In this document: positions 25,528-34,816 of the stretch, one piece after another
How positions within the stretch are numbered: the first letter of the stretch is position 1
How the letters are laid out: each line of letters begins with the position of its first letter
NCBI GenBank assembly: GCA_020636325.1
Contig: JACJYC010000016.1
Span: forward strand, 62,001-126,000
Reading direction: 5' to 3'
Origin: Lewinellaceae bacterium
Lineage (GTDB): Bacteria; Bacteroidota; Bacteroidia; Chitinophagales; Saprospiraceae
Length of the DNA: 64,000 nt
Made by a program: the position numbers and the translations under genes
The notes under the pieces: model-generated
Seen by the model: the letters and a program-made list of their open reading frames with translations, nothing else
Told to the model about the DNA's origin: nothing
Database searches by the model: none

Positions 25528-25544
25528 AGTCAGCGGATAATTAT

Positions 25545-25552
25545 TAAATTTG
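25545..25552 (+). promoter_or_regulatory. -7 promoter box (TAAATTTG) of smpB
   Basis: Exact TAnnTTTG match 52 nt before the smpB ATG. A short CCCC-GCAGAT-GGGG hairpin lies between box and gene. Confidence 0.45.
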
Positions 25553-25604
25553 AAACTTAATCCCCGCAGATGGGGTTTAGTGAGGATATACAGATTGCAG
25601 TACC

Positions 25605-26075
25605 ATGCCAACCGAACATAAGCCGCCCGTCGAGATCGTTAACCGACGGGCCAGATACGAATACCAATTCCTTGATACCTACGAGGCCGGGATTGCTTTG
25701 GTCGGCACAGAGATCAAATCCATCCGTACGGGGCATGCCGACCTCAGCGATGCCTACTGCACGTTTCAGGACGGAGAGCTGTACGTCAGAAGCCTCTTTA
25801 TTGCCGAATACGACTACGGCAACCAGTTCAACCACGATCCGAGAAGATTGCGCAAGCTGCTCCTGAAAAAACAGGAACTCAAAAAACTGGAAAAAAAGGT
25901 CAAGGAACGCGGTTTCACCATCGTGCCCTATCGCATTTTTATCAACGCCCGCGGATTTGCCAAGCTGGAGATCGCCCTGGCGCAGGGTAAGAAAGTCCAC
26001 GACAAACGCGATGCCATCCAGGCGCGCGATCAGAAGCGGGAAATGGACCGGCTGAAGAAAATCAGGATCGGATAA
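25605..26075 (+). CDS. smpB: SsrA-binding protein
   Basis: 156 residues, typical SmpB. It binds tmRNA and delivers it to stalled ribosomes. Signatures are NRRARYEYQFLDTYEAGI, LVGTEIKSIRTGHADLSDAY, the DPRRLRKLLLKKQEL core and the basic C-terminal tail AIQARDQKREMDRLKK that inserts in the ribosomal mRNA channel. The tmRNA gene itself was not found in the window. Confidence 0.96.
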   Translation: MPTEHKPPVEIVNRRARYEYQFLDTYEAGIALVGTEIKSIRTGHADLSDAYCTFQDGELYVRSLFIAEYDYGNQFNHDPRRLRKLLLKKQELKKLEKKVKERGFTIVPYRIFINARGFAKLEIALAQGKKVHDKRDAIQARDQKREMDRLKKIRIG

Positions 26076-26079
26076 AGGG

Positions 26080-26850
26080 TTACTTCTTCATAATATCCGT
26101 GTCCGCCTTCATCAAGTCCAGCTCCTCGATCCATACATTCCGGTACAGCACCTCATGGCCTTCCGCCTGCAGCTTCAGCCCGCCGGGCGTATCCGTGATC
26201 CCCTTTCCGCCGTCATTGCCGCCGTCGATACCTGAATTGGGGCCGCCCCACACCTGGTTGATCTGCCGGTTGGTGTGCACTTTTACGCCGTTGAAATACA
26301 TGGTGACCATTGCTTTTTCGGTGCGCTGACCGTTCTCGAACCGTGCGGCCCGGAAAACGATGTCGTAGGCGTTCCATTTGCCGACGCCGTTGTAGGGATA
26401 ATAAGGAGAAGCTTCCTCATTGATCACAGCTGCCATGCCGTGCGCGGTGGAGTCGCCGTCGAGCACCTGGATCTCGTACCGGTTCTGGAGATAGACACCG
26501 CTGTTGCCGCCGGGTTTGGCGATCAGGAATTCGACGTGCAGCCTGAAATCGCGGAATGCTTTTTTGGTGACGATGTCCGCGGCGCCGTATTTGCCGCCGG
26601 CGCCCGCAGGGTCGTTGCTGCTCACGGCCTTACCTTTTCCGGCCGGATTTTTGACGACCGGCCATTTGATGGGCATGGCCGCTGAAAAACGCGGACCTTC
26701 CCAGTAGGTCCAATTCTTGTGGAGGGATTTCTTACTGCCGTCCAGGTATACTTTGGCCCCTTTGGGCGCTTTGGCGCCGACCCCGATCTGGGCATGGACG
26801 AACAGGCTGAGCAGGAGAAAAGGCAGGATAAAAAGGCAGCGTGGTTGCAT
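26080..26850 (-). CDS. DUF1080 (3-keto-disaccharide hydrolase-like) secreted protein
   Basis: 256 residues: signal peptide (MQPRCLFILPFLLLSLFVHA), then a concanavalin-like jelly roll of the DUF1080 family, with DFRLHVEFLIAKPGGNSGVYLQNRYEIQVLD and the closing GGLKLQAEGHEVLYRNVWIEEL. Family members include 3-keto-glucoside hydrolases acting in the periplasm or on the surface. No sugar-oxidoreductase partner is adjacent. An upstream 23-codon extension is rejected in favour of the signal-peptide start. It is convergent with smpB, 4 nt apart. Confidence 0.87.
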   Translation of the reverse strand: MQPRCLFILPFLLLSLFVHAQIGVGAKAPKGAKVYLDGSKKSLHKNWTYWEGPRFSAAMPIKWPVVKNPAGKGKAVSSNDPAGAGGKYGAADIVTKKAFRDFRLHVEFLIAKPGGNSGVYLQNRYEIQVLDGDSTAHGMAAVINEEASPYYPYNGVGKWNAYDIVFRAARFENGQRTEKAMVTMYFNGVKVHTNRQINQVWGGPNSGIDGGNDGGKGITDTPGGLKLQAEGHEVLYRNVWIEELDLMKADTDIMKK

Positions 26851-26899
26851 GTTTTTCGCTTGTTTAAATGAGCATTGTGTCGGTTTCTGCATACCGGCG

Positions 26900-27027
26900 C
26901 TGGATGTGAGACTGTTCAAAATTTTGTGTCAACAGAGTTTCCAGCACGCGCAGCGTGATGAAAATCAGAACTTTGCGTCTTTGCGTCTTCGCGTGAAACA
27001 CACGTTATTGAACGGCCTCCCGGATGT
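26900..27027 (+). mobile_element. MITE-like element, copy C, with 8-bp target duplications
   Basis: The 112-nt element at 26908-27019 begins GAGACTGTTCAAAATTTTG and ends TTGAACGGCCTC. Flanking 8-mers are CTGGATGT (26900-26907) and CCGGATGT (27020-27027), 7 of 8 identical. It has the same orientation as copy A. The internal hairpin (AGCACGC / GCGTGAT) is partly decayed, while the TTTGCGTCTTTGCGTC segment is intact. It lies in the 414-nt gene-free gap 26851-27264, which also holds a perfect 10-bp stem-loop at 27104-27127 (GCCTGTTCCG / CGGAACAGGC, loop GTGG). Confidence 0.8.
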
Positions 27028-27194
27028 GCGCCGAAAGCTCCCAAAAGTAACACAATATGCCGTAACATACAACCCCGGAGGGAAAACGCAGTGCACCGAA
27101 CCCGCCTGTTCCGGTGGCGGAACAGGCAGGATCCGGTGGTCACTACAACCTATAAACTGTCATAAAAAATTGCCAAAACGGTTCGCAGGCAGAG

Positions 27195-27258
27195 AAAAAG
27201 CTTGGGAGGCCTTCGCCTCCCAAGCGGATTGTCAGACCGGCTCAAAGCCGGTCTTTGA
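27195..27258 (-). terminator. Rho-independent terminator of the DUF4331 genes
   Basis: Minus-strand stem GCTTGGGAGGC / GCCTCCCAAGC (27215-27225 with 27200-27210) followed by TTTTTCTC. A second hairpin, GACCGGCT / AGCCGGTC (27233-27258), lies between it and the stop codon. Confidence 0.88.
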
Positions 27259-27264
27259 TAGTGA

Positions 27265-29337
27265 CTACCTGCCTTTTACAAGTTTATGGATCTCAAGTAC
27301 TTCGCCGCCGTTTCCGCTGATCCTTGCAAAATAGATCCCGGAAGGATAGGCCGAAGCATTCCATTCTACCTGATATTCACCGGCATCCATGCGGTCGTTG
27401 ACCAGGGTGCCGATATTTTTTCCGCTTACGTCAAACACGTCGATACTGATCTGACCCGGCTCCTCCACCTGGTAACGGATGGTCGTTGTGGCTTTGAACG
27501 GATTCGGGAAGTTGTACATGACGGCTTTCTGACCCGTCGAGCCCGGTTGCAGGCCGAATGCGCTGGATTCCGGAATGCCGGGAGCGCTCACCATTTCAGG
27601 CACTACGCCGCCGCACTCGCTGTCGCCCGCCCAGGGCTCCGCCAGGTAGGGGAACGAAGCGCTGAAGGCTTTGTCATTGGCCTCAACACCGGTGGTATAG
27701 GTCAGCACGTCGAGCAGGTCCTGCGTAACGGGGTTCGGGTCGCCGGCGGTGTAGTCGTCGTACCACAAGCCGATGGCAGCCAGGGCTACCCCTGAGACGG
27801 CCTGCAATTCGATCCGGGTTACGTCATCCTCCAGTCGGCGTCCGTTGGGGAAACCGTCCATATTGGGGATGAACTGGATGTCGGTGCTCGAATTGTACGT
27901 CGGATCGGTGAGGCCCAATACGGCAGCCTGCACAATGCCCAGCGAGCTGAAATTGGGATCATTCCGCGGGGTCGGCGGAACGGCCATGTTCAGGCGCAAC
28001 ATATCCCCGCCGTTGGGCAGGAAGTTGTTGATGAAGGGTTTGCCTGCTGCCAGCGGGTTGCCGTTTTTGCCCGTTGCCAATTGATAGGGCGGGAAATTGG
28101 GCACACCGGTGTGGAAGATGGGCCACAAGTCGACCGAACGGGGCATACCAGGGCCAGGCAACAGCAGCGTTCCGAACACAGCGTCGTCCAGTGCGGTGCC
28201 GGCTACGGCTGCGGATCCTTTAAGCCCGTACAGGCCGTCGTGCCCGTTGCCGAAGTCGAAACCCTGCAGTGAGTTCCGCTGGATGCGCAACGGCGCCAAT
28301 GCCGGTACTGCGCCGCCGAAAAGGTCGTCGTCCATGTACAGGGCGAGTTCGGGATTGTAGAAGTATTTATCGAGCAGCGTGTCCGCGAGTTCGTCGTACG
28401 GCGTGATCGAGTTCCAGTAATCCTTCATGCCGATGGGGATGACCGCTTCGTTGGTCAGCGGCATGCCCAGGCGGGATACCTGTACCCAGTCGCCGGAATG
28501 CTCCTCGCCGCCCGGCGTCAGGGTCCGGATCTGGCGGCGGCTGGCAGATGCCCATACGCCGATCACCCAGTTGCCGTCCAGAATATTCTCAGGCGCCGGT
28601 CGTACACCCTTTTTCAGGAGGTACTTGGTGGGGATCTCCAGGGCAATGGCGCTCGTGTTCATGCAGGCGAGGCCGTCGCGCGGGTCGCCGTCCTGGCGCG
28701 GAAGGTCGCCCAGGTCGAAAACGCCGCCGAGGTCCACAAAAAACGGGTCGTCAACCGGGCCGCAGAAGATCCGCTCGCCGGTGAAGGCATTGCGGAAGGT
28801 ATTCCGCATCAGGGTGTTGTAGGTCCTGCCCAACCCGATCGGAGATTCGATCGACCGTTCGCCTATATTGTTTGGCGCCACAGGGCCTCCTTTCATGATC
28901 GGCAGCCAGCTTACGCCGCCGTCCACGCTTTTTTCCAGATCATATGTGGTCTTGAGGTTCTGTTTGCCCAACCGGATGTTGAAAAAAGTGGTCGGATCCT
29001 CGTTCTTGATCTTGAAGGTAAAGCGGTAGATGATCTCGTCGCCAGGTTTGGATGCGTCGTTGTCGACGTGGATCTCATACCGGATATTTTCACCGAAACC
29101 GTAGTAGTTCGGCCCGCCGTGCGGCAATTGCAACGGTACGAAAGTGGCGATCAGCACGACGCTGTTGGGGTTGCGCGGGCTCCTGAAGGCGTACAGGTCG
29201 ACGTTATCGGCCAGCGGGTCGTCGGCGATCAGCGGCGCTTCCCGGTGGCTCGAAGCCTGCGCGTTATTGGGCAGGAATATCCAGGCTGCCAGGACCAGAA
29301 GGGCCGGCAGGAGGATAATTCGATTGATATGTTTCAT
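27265..29337 (-). CDS. DUF4331 family protein with T9SS sorting domain
   Basis: 690 residues. Signal peptide (MKHINRIILLPALLVLAAWIFL), then the DUF4331 domain from ASSHREAPLIADDPLADN to about residue 575, then a T9SS sorting domain (about 605-690, MYNFPNPFKATTTIRYQV ... EILEIHKLVKGR-type end). DUF4331 proteins are secreted and of unknown function; the SSHREAPLI...D-DLYAF start is diagnostic. A start three codons upstream (29346) is equally possible. It is the last gene of a group reading TonB receptor, DUF4331 paralog, this gene, and the only one of the two paralogs with a T9SS tail. Confidence 0.9.
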   Translation of the reverse strand: MKHINRIILLPALLVLAAWIFLPNNAQASSHREAPLIADDPLADNVDLYAFRSPRNPNSVVLIATFVPLQLPHGGPNYYGFGENIRYEIHVDNDASKPGDEIIYRFTFKIKNEDPTTFFNIRLGKQNLKTTYDLEKSVDGGVSWLPIMKGGPVAPNNIGERSIESPIGLGRTYNTLMRNTFRNAFTGERIFCGPVDDPFFVDLGGVFDLGDLPRQDGDPRDGLACMNTSAIALEIPTKYLLKKGVRPAPENILDGNWVIGVWASASRRQIRTLTPGGEEHSGDWVQVSRLGMPLTNEAVIPIGMKDYWNSITPYDELADTLLDKYFYNPELALYMDDDLFGGAVPALAPLRIQRNSLQGFDFGNGHDGLYGLKGSAAVAGTALDDAVFGTLLLPGPGMPRSVDLWPIFHTGVPNFPPYQLATGKNGNPLAAGKPFINNFLPNGGDMLRLNMAVPPTPRNDPNFSSLGIVQAAVLGLTDPTYNSSTDIQFIPNMDGFPNGRRLEDDVTRIELQAVSGVALAAIGLWYDDYTAGDPNPVTQDLLDVLTYTTGVEANDKAFSASFPYLAEPWAGDSECGGVVPEMVSAPGIPESSAFGLQPGSTGQKAVMYNFPNPFKATTTIRYQVEEPGQISIDVFDVSGKNIGTLVNDRMDAGEYQVEWNASAYPSGIYFARISGNGGEVLEIHKLVKGR

Positions 29338-29373
29338 TTTAAACATGCTTTTTTGGTTGAATGAAATGGGCGC

Positions 29374-31104
29374 TTATTCTCCGGTTTCCTTGCCGCTCCA
29401 GGGGGTGGCGACATATGGGAAAGCGGATTTGAAAGCCTTGTCGTTGGCGCCTACGCCGGTGGAATAGGTCAGTACGTCCAGCAGATCGGTCGTGACGGGG
29501 TTCGGGCCGCCGGCCGTATAGTCGTCGTACCACAGGCCGATGGCGGCCAGGGCTACGCCCGAAACGGCCTGCAGTTCGATCCGGGTTACGTCATCCTCCA
29601 GGCGGCGTCCGTTGGGGAAACCGTCCATGTTCGGGATGGACTGGATGTCGGTGCTGGCGTTGTAAGCCGGATCGGTCAGGCCCAGTACGGCAGCTTGTAC
29701 GATGCCCAGCGGACTGAAATTGGGATCATCCCGCGGGGTGGGCGGAACGGCCATGTTCAGGCGCAGCATATCCCCGCCGTTGGGCAGGAAGTTGTTGATG
29801 AAGGGCTTGCCCGCTGCCAGCGGGTTGCCGTTTTTGCCCGTTGCCAGTTGGTAAGGCGGGAAATTGGGCACACCGGTGTGGAAGATCGGCCACAAATCGA
29901 CCGAACGCGGCATGCCGGGACCCGGCAACAACAGCGTTCCGAACACAGCGTCGTCCAGGGCGGTTCCGGCTACGGCAGCTGAGCCTTTGAGGCCGTACAA
30001 ACCGTCGTGTCCGTTGCCGAAATCGAATCCCTGGAGTGAATTGCGCTGGATGCGCAGCGGGGCGAATGCCGGTACGGCGCCGCCGAACAGATCGTCATCC
30101 ATGTACAAGGCCAGCTCGGGATTGTAGAAGAATCCGTCGAGCGAGGTATCGGTCAGTTCGTCGTACGGCGTCAGCGAGTTCCAGTAATCTTTCATGCCGA
30201 TGGGAATGACCGCTTCATTGGTCAGCGGCATGCCCAGGCGCGATACCTGGATCCAGTCGCCGTCATAGGAAGCTGCATCGCCGCCGGTGCCGAGCGTCCG
30301 CATGGCCGGCCGGCTGGCCGATGCCCAGATGCCGATCACGTAGTCCGGGTCGAGGATGTTGGCCGGCGTAGCGGCGGCGCCTGCTTTCAACAAGGTCGCA
30401 ATAGGGACCTGGATGGCAATGGTGTGCACGTTGTACCGGGCCAGGCCGTCGCGCGGATCGCCGTTCTGGCGGGGCGCATTGCCCAGGTCGAAAATGCCGC
30501 CGAGGTCGACGAAGAACGGGTCGTCGGCCGGTCCGCAAAAGACCTTTTCGCCGGTCGAGCTCGTTTCGATCGCCTGTGCGATCAGGTCTTCATATACCGC
30601 TCCGAGGCCTGCGCCGCCCTCGATCGACCGGGGGCCGATGTAAGCGGGAGGCACCATGCCTTCCACCACCACCGTTTCAAAAGACTGGCCGCCGTCCATG
30701 CTCCGTTCAAGCCGGTAGGTGGTCTTCAGGTTCTGTTTGCCCAGGCGAATGTTGAAGAAGGTGGTCGGGTCTTCGTTCACCCTGGAAAAGGTGAAGCGGT
30801 AAACGATCTCATCACCGGGTTTTGAAGCGTCGTTGTCAATGTGGATCTCGTACCGGATGTGCTCGCCGAACGTGTTGTAATTCGGCCCGCCGTGCGGCAA
30901 TTCAGCCGGAATGTAATTGGCGATAATGGTAATGGTGCTGGGATCGTCAGGACTCCGGAAGGCATACACGTCGGTATTGTCCGCCAGGGGGTCGTTGGCG
31001 ATCAGCGGCGCCTCCCTGTGACTGGAAGCCGAAGCCTGAAAGGCGGGCAGCAGCAAGAGGCCTACGCTTATCGCTTGAATGGTTTTAAAAAAGATTTTCA
31101 TCAT
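29374..31104 (-). CDS. DUF4331 family protein (paralog without sorting domain)
   Basis: 576 residues, signal peptide (MMKIFFKTIQAISVGLLLLPAFQASA) and one DUF4331 domain, stopping at TPWSGKETGE with no T9SS tail. From about residue 290 onward it is nearly identical to the downstream paralog (DYWNSLTPYDEL, GLYGLKGSAAVAG, FINNFLPNGGDML and so on), while the first half is clearly more divergent. Without the tail it may stay in the periplasm while its paralog goes to the surface. The gap to the paralog is 36 nt, so the two are probably co-transcribed. Confidence 0.9.
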   Translation of the reverse strand: MMKIFFKTIQAISVGLLLLPAFQASASSHREAPLIANDPLADNTDVYAFRSPDDPSTITIIANYIPAELPHGGPNYNTFGEHIRYEIHIDNDASKPGDEIVYRFTFSRVNEDPTTFFNIRLGKQNLKTTYRLERSMDGGQSFETVVVEGMVPPAYIGPRSIEGGAGLGAVYEDLIAQAIETSSTGEKVFCGPADDPFFVDLGGIFDLGNAPRQNGDPRDGLARYNVHTIAIQVPIATLLKAGAAATPANILDPDYVIGIWASASRPAMRTLGTGGDAASYDGDWIQVSRLGMPLTNEAVIPIGMKDYWNSLTPYDELTDTSLDGFFYNPELALYMDDDLFGGAVPAFAPLRIQRNSLQGFDFGNGHDGLYGLKGSAAVAGTALDDAVFGTLLLPGPGMPRSVDLWPIFHTGVPNFPPYQLATGKNGNPLAAGKPFINNFLPNGGDMLRLNMAVPPTPRDDPNFSPLGIVQAAVLGLTDPAYNASTDIQSIPNMDGFPNGRRLEDDVTRIELQAVSGVALAAIGLWYDDYTAGGPNPVTTDLLDVLTYSTGVGANDKAFKSAFPYVATPWSGKETGE

Positions 31105-31366
31105 ATTACAGGTTTATTGTGAAAAATGCTTTCCAAAAAATCCCCATCCCGTACGGCAGCGCGTACAGGTCGGGCCTGCCGGAGAAAATGCCCGGCGAGG
31201 TTGTCAAATTCGGAAATCGGTTATTTTGTCCTTAGTCTTGGTTCAGCCTACCGCCCGATTCAACCCTCGTTTTCTGAGCGAGGTCGAAGAAAGCGAAGTC
31301 GACTCCGTCAGCCGTAGGAGACTTTGTCGACCGGAGGCCGAAGCTGGTAGCTGAGCGAAGCCGAAG

Positions 31367-33631
31367 CTAAAAGTAATAGCTCACAAACCCCCTCAGGTTG
31401 AACGGTGTACCAGGCGTAAAATGGATCTCCGTTACCGGTTCGGGCTCGTTTCTCAGCCGGGATTCCGTCTCGAACTGGGCCTCTTTCCATTCGCTGTTCA
31501 GGAGGTTCTGAATGCCGAATCCGACCATGAACTGCCTGGATCGCCATTGGAACTGCGAATCGAGCAGGAAATACCCTTTTGCGATCAGGCTGTTGTCTTC
31601 ATTGGCCGGCCGGTCGGAGAGGTGGCGATAGCGGATATTGGCTTCAAAGCCGTTATCCCAACGGGCGCTCAACCCGCCGGTACTGGTCAGCCGGGGCGCC
31701 AGGGGGATATAATCCATGCCCTTTTCTTCTTCCGTGCTCCTGCCGTTTGAATAGTTGATATCCGCATCGGCGTACAGCCATTTGGCGAGTTGCAACCTGG
31801 CAGAGAAATCGACGCCGCGGCGCAGGGTCTTTCCGCTGGGTTCAACGATGCCGGCATCGCCTACGTAGACGAACTCCTGCTCCAGGCCCAGTTGCCAGTA
31901 GGCTGCCTGGAGGATGAGGGCTTCGAACGGCTTGAGGATGGCGCCGCCTTCCCAGCCCAGGGCTTTGGGGAGGGTTTCCCGGCCGTCCTGCGCCGTAACG
32001 ACCCGCGTGTCATTGGAATGGAATCCCACCCCCGATAAGGCAAATAATTGAACGGCGGGTGAGAGGTTGTAGTGCAGGTTCAGTTTTGGGCTCAACGTCC
32101 GGTCGTAAATGGTGCGGGGATCGTACAGGGCGGTCAGGTGGTTGTCGTAGGAGAAAATGAACTGGTCGAACCGCAATCCGGCCTGGATCTGCAATTTATC
32201 GATGGGTTTCCATTCCGACTGCAGGAAGACGGCCGCATTGGTCTCCCGGACGTCGCCCAGGGCCAGGTTTTCCAGGGTGGTCTGCCGGTTGACGGTGTGC
32301 GACAATTCGTCGTTGCTGACCTGATCGTGGCGGATATTCCAGCCCAGGGTGGTTGTGAACGGGGCGCCGGCCAGCGTGCTTTCCTTCCAGAATTTGCCGT
32401 TATAACCCAGGATCAAACGGTCTTCTTTCTGGCGGATCTGGTCGCCGTTTTCCGGATCTTCCAGGAAAAAAGTGAAATCGGAATACAGTTCGAAATTGTA
32501 TTTGGATACAAAAAACTGGTGCTGCGAATAGAGTCCGGAGTTCAGGTTGGAGAGGTATTCCAGGTTGAAATTGAGCCGGCTGGTCTGCCCGCCCTCCGTA
32601 GGGTCGATAGCGCCGAACCGGGAAATGGTCCCGTCTTTCACCGCTCTTTCGGGAACCTGGCCGGAAGCGTCCCACCGGCTGGTAAAGGCTGAAAAGGTGG
32701 CCGTGAGGCTCTGTTTGTCGTTGATCAGGGTGTTGTACTTGGTCAGAAAGTTGACGCGCTGGAATTGTTGCGGCGCATCGAAATAACCGTTGTTGTAATT
32801 CAGCTCGGCAGCGGCGTAGGCGTGTTGGTTTTTGTTTTCGGAGCGGCCCAGCAGATCTAGCGCGCCGACTACCCGGTATTGGTCAAATTGCCCGGCTTCC
32901 ATTTTGATAAAGCTCTCGTCAAGGGCATTGGCCGTTTGCAGGGCTACCGATCCAGCCGTACTGAAATTGCCGGCATCGGCATAGTACGGGCCCTTGCGGA
33001 ATTCCACTTTCCGGATCAGTTCGGGGATCACAAAATGCAGGTCGGCGTAACCTTGCCCGTGAGCGTGGGAGACCATGTTCACGGGTATGTCATCGACCGT
33101 GATCCGGATGTCGGTGCCGTGGTCGATGTCAAATCCCCGGAGGAAAAGCTGTTCGGCTTTCCCGCCGCCGGCATGCTGGGCCAGAAAAAGGCCGGGCACC
33201 ATGCGGAGCACCTCCTGCGCGTTGTTCAACGGCCGGGTCTGTATGTCGATCGCGGCAATGGAATGCGTGAAAAAGTTCGGATCGGATTCGATCTGCACCT
33301 CAGGAAGGTCGAGACTCCGGCTTTCCAGGAAAACCTTGACCGTCCGGGTTTCGCCGTCCAGGATCTGCAGATTGGAGATCGTGTCGGGCGCAAAGCCGAT
33401 GTAATTGACAATGAGCTGGTATTCGCCTTCCTCCAATCCCCTGAAAGTGAAATGGCCCAGGTCATTGGTATAGGTATTGAGCGCTGCGGGCAGCAGCGAA
33501 ATTCTTGCGCCCGCCAGCTCGATGCGGGAATCTGCATCGTAAACGACGCCTTCAAGGGTGCCGGTGTGAAATGCTGATGCAGGGAGAATAGCGGCAAAAA
33601 ACAATAAATGGATTAGTAAAGTGTTTTTCAT
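31367..33631 (-). CDS. TonB-dependent receptor with N-terminal carboxypeptidase-like domain
   Basis: 754 residues: signal peptide (MKNTLLIHLLFFAAILPASA), carboxypeptidase-like domain (about 23-110, GTLEGVVYDADSRIELAGARI), plug (about 125-240, with FLRGFDIDHGTDIRITVDDIPVN and a His-rich VSHAHGQGYADLHF), then the barrel ending GFVSYYF. The His pair in the plug and the link with two DUF4331 genes downstream (262-nt gap, no terminator seen between) suggest a shared substrate. A metal or metal complex is possible, but this is inference. Confidence 0.9.
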   Translation of the reverse strand: MKNTLLIHLLFFAAILPASAFHTGTLEGVVYDADSRIELAGARISLLPAALNTYTNDLGHFTFRGLEEGEYQLIVNYIGFAPDTISNLQILDGETRTVKVFLESRSLDLPEVQIESDPNFFTHSIAAIDIQTRPLNNAQEVLRMVPGLFLAQHAGGGKAEQLFLRGFDIDHGTDIRITVDDIPVNMVSHAHGQGYADLHFVIPELIRKVEFRKGPYYADAGNFSTAGSVALQTANALDESFIKMEAGQFDQYRVVGALDLLGRSENKNQHAYAAAELNYNNGYFDAPQQFQRVNFLTKYNTLINDKQSLTATFSAFTSRWDASGQVPERAVKDGTISRFGAIDPTEGGQTSRLNFNLEYLSNLNSGLYSQHQFFVSKYNFELYSDFTFFLEDPENGDQIRQKEDRLILGYNGKFWKESTLAGAPFTTTLGWNIRHDQVSNDELSHTVNRQTTLENLALGDVRETNAAVFLQSEWKPIDKLQIQAGLRFDQFIFSYDNHLTALYDPRTIYDRTLSPKLNLHYNLSPAVQLFALSGVGFHSNDTRVVTAQDGRETLPKALGWEGGAILKPFEALILQAAYWQLGLEQEFVYVGDAGIVEPSGKTLRRGVDFSARLQLAKWLYADADINYSNGRSTEEEKGMDYIPLAPRLTSTGGLSARWDNGFEANIRYRHLSDRPANEDNSLIAKGYFLLDSQFQWRSRQFMVGFGIQNLLNSEWKEAQFETESRLRNEPEPVTEIHFTPGTPFNLRGFVSYYF

Positions 33632-33713
33632 GGTAGTTTTTTTAGGCAGTCATCAATTTCATGTACGAGAACTGCAGGATGAATGGATTTAATTACCCCC
33701 AAAAAAACAACCG

Positions 33714-34436
33714 TCAGTTTTCTTCGGTTTCCCAGCCGTCATAATATCCGCCGCAATTTTCAACCCACGCTTGAAGGCGGGCCTCCAGCCGGGCGAGCAC
33801 CGGGCCCTGGGTGGCGTGGACCCCTGATACGATCAGCAAATAGGGAAAAGCCTTTCCGTCCTGGAGCTTTTCCAGGTGGACCGGCGCAAGGGCCACTTCC
33901 CGGAGGTGATGGATGAACCGGCGGCACCCGTCCTCCGTAGCGAAATAGCACCAGTGATCGGTTGTCCGCAGGGAACTGTCGGCAGCTTCCGCAGGAAGGT
34001 CTCCTTCCTTGGGGTACAGGATATCGAAATAATGCCGCCATTCCGGGTCGATGGGTGCGTGGCATTCAAATTCGTAATCCGGAAACTCGCCCATGACGGA
34101 CTCGATAACCTGTTCGAAAGCTTTTTCCAAAGGGATATAAAAAAAGAAATGTCGTTTGCCGGAAATGGACACTTTTCCGGCAAACCGGCTGTTGAGTTCC
34201 TCGCGGACGGCCTCATCAAGGCGGTCTTCGATGGCATGCAGCCGGTCCAGCTCTGGGTCATCCGGGAATCCGCTGGTGAGGGGATGGATAAAAGGAATGG
34301 AAATGATGAGGACCTGCGGCCGCTCAGGATCCGGGGCAACTGCGGCAAGCCCCAGGTCAAGGCTGATGACCGCCGCTTCTGAATCGCAGAGTGTGAAGTA
34401 GGCCGACCAATTGGGCCGGTAAACACGTACTGGCAT
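33714..34436 (-). CDS. DUF695 + RraB-like two-domain protein
   Basis: 240 residues. The N-terminal half (about 1-135, VRVYRPNWSAYFTL ... ELNSRFAGKVSISGKRHFFFYIP) fits DUF695. The C-terminal half (about 140-240, ILYPKEGDLP ... FATEDGCRRFIHHLREVAL ... YYDGWET) resembles the regulator of RNase E inhibitor RraB. Whether the RraB-like part controls an RNase here is unknown. Start 34436 (MPVRVYRP) is preferred over the longer frame at 34511. A minus-strand -7 box lies 234 nt upstream. Confidence 0.75.
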   Translation of the reverse strand: MPVRVYRPNWSAYFTLCDSEAAVISLDLGLAAVAPDPERPQVLIISIPFIHPLTSGFPDDPELDRLHAIEDRLDEAVREELNSRFAGKVSISGKRHFFFYIPLEKAFEQVIESVMGEFPDYEFECHAPIDPEWRHYFDILYPKEGDLPAEAADSSLRTTDHWCYFATEDGCRRFIHHLREVALAPVHLEKLQDGKAFPYLLIVSGVHATQGPVLARLEARLQAWVENCGGYYDGWETEEN

Positions 34437-34669
34437 GGCATTGTCTGTTTGGAAATGAAACAATCCCCTGCCCGCTTTCCTACCGGTCGGTACAGTCAGC
34501 ACACAGGGCAATCCTTTGGCAAACCGGTCCCCTTTCGCTGAAGCTGACAGCTTAGCGATCAGATACCGGTGATCCGGTTCAGGATTGCCTCGGTTGCTGG
34601 AAAAACATTACAATTCAGGCTGACGTGAAAAGGCAATCACACAATTTGATTTCGTAGAAAAACCCTCCG

Positions 34670-34677
34670 CAAATATA
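34670..34677 (-). promoter_or_regulatory. -7 promoter box (TATATTTG), minus strand
   Basis: Exact TAnnTTTG match in an AT-rich strip of the 380-nt gap 34437-34816, reading toward the DUF695/RraB gene with a ~220-nt leader. A TTGACAAT stretch lies about 20 nt upstream as a possible -33 region. The leader itself (34437-34660) holds no recognisable gene. Confidence 0.5.
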
Positions 34678-34708
34678 CGTATTTATATTGTTATTGTCAA
34701 GTTTTTTT

Positions 34709-34812
34709 AGTCATAAGTTGTAAGTCGTAAGTCATAAGTTGTAAGTCGTAAGTTGTAAGTCATAAGTTGTAAGTGGCCTCAATAGTGACTTATGACTTAC
34801 AACTATCGACTC
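34709..34812. repeat. Inverted heptamer arrays (hairpin-forming)
   Basis: The left arm of TAAGTCG/TAAGTTG-type units (about 34709-34774) faces a shorter right arm of CTTATGA/CTTACAA units (about 34787-34812) across a 12-nt loop. The outer flank GTTTTTTTAGTC matches the flank of the 17693 array. It follows directly after the stop of the ABC ATPase gene (minus strand). Confidence 0.8.
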
Positions 34813-34816
34813 TCAT

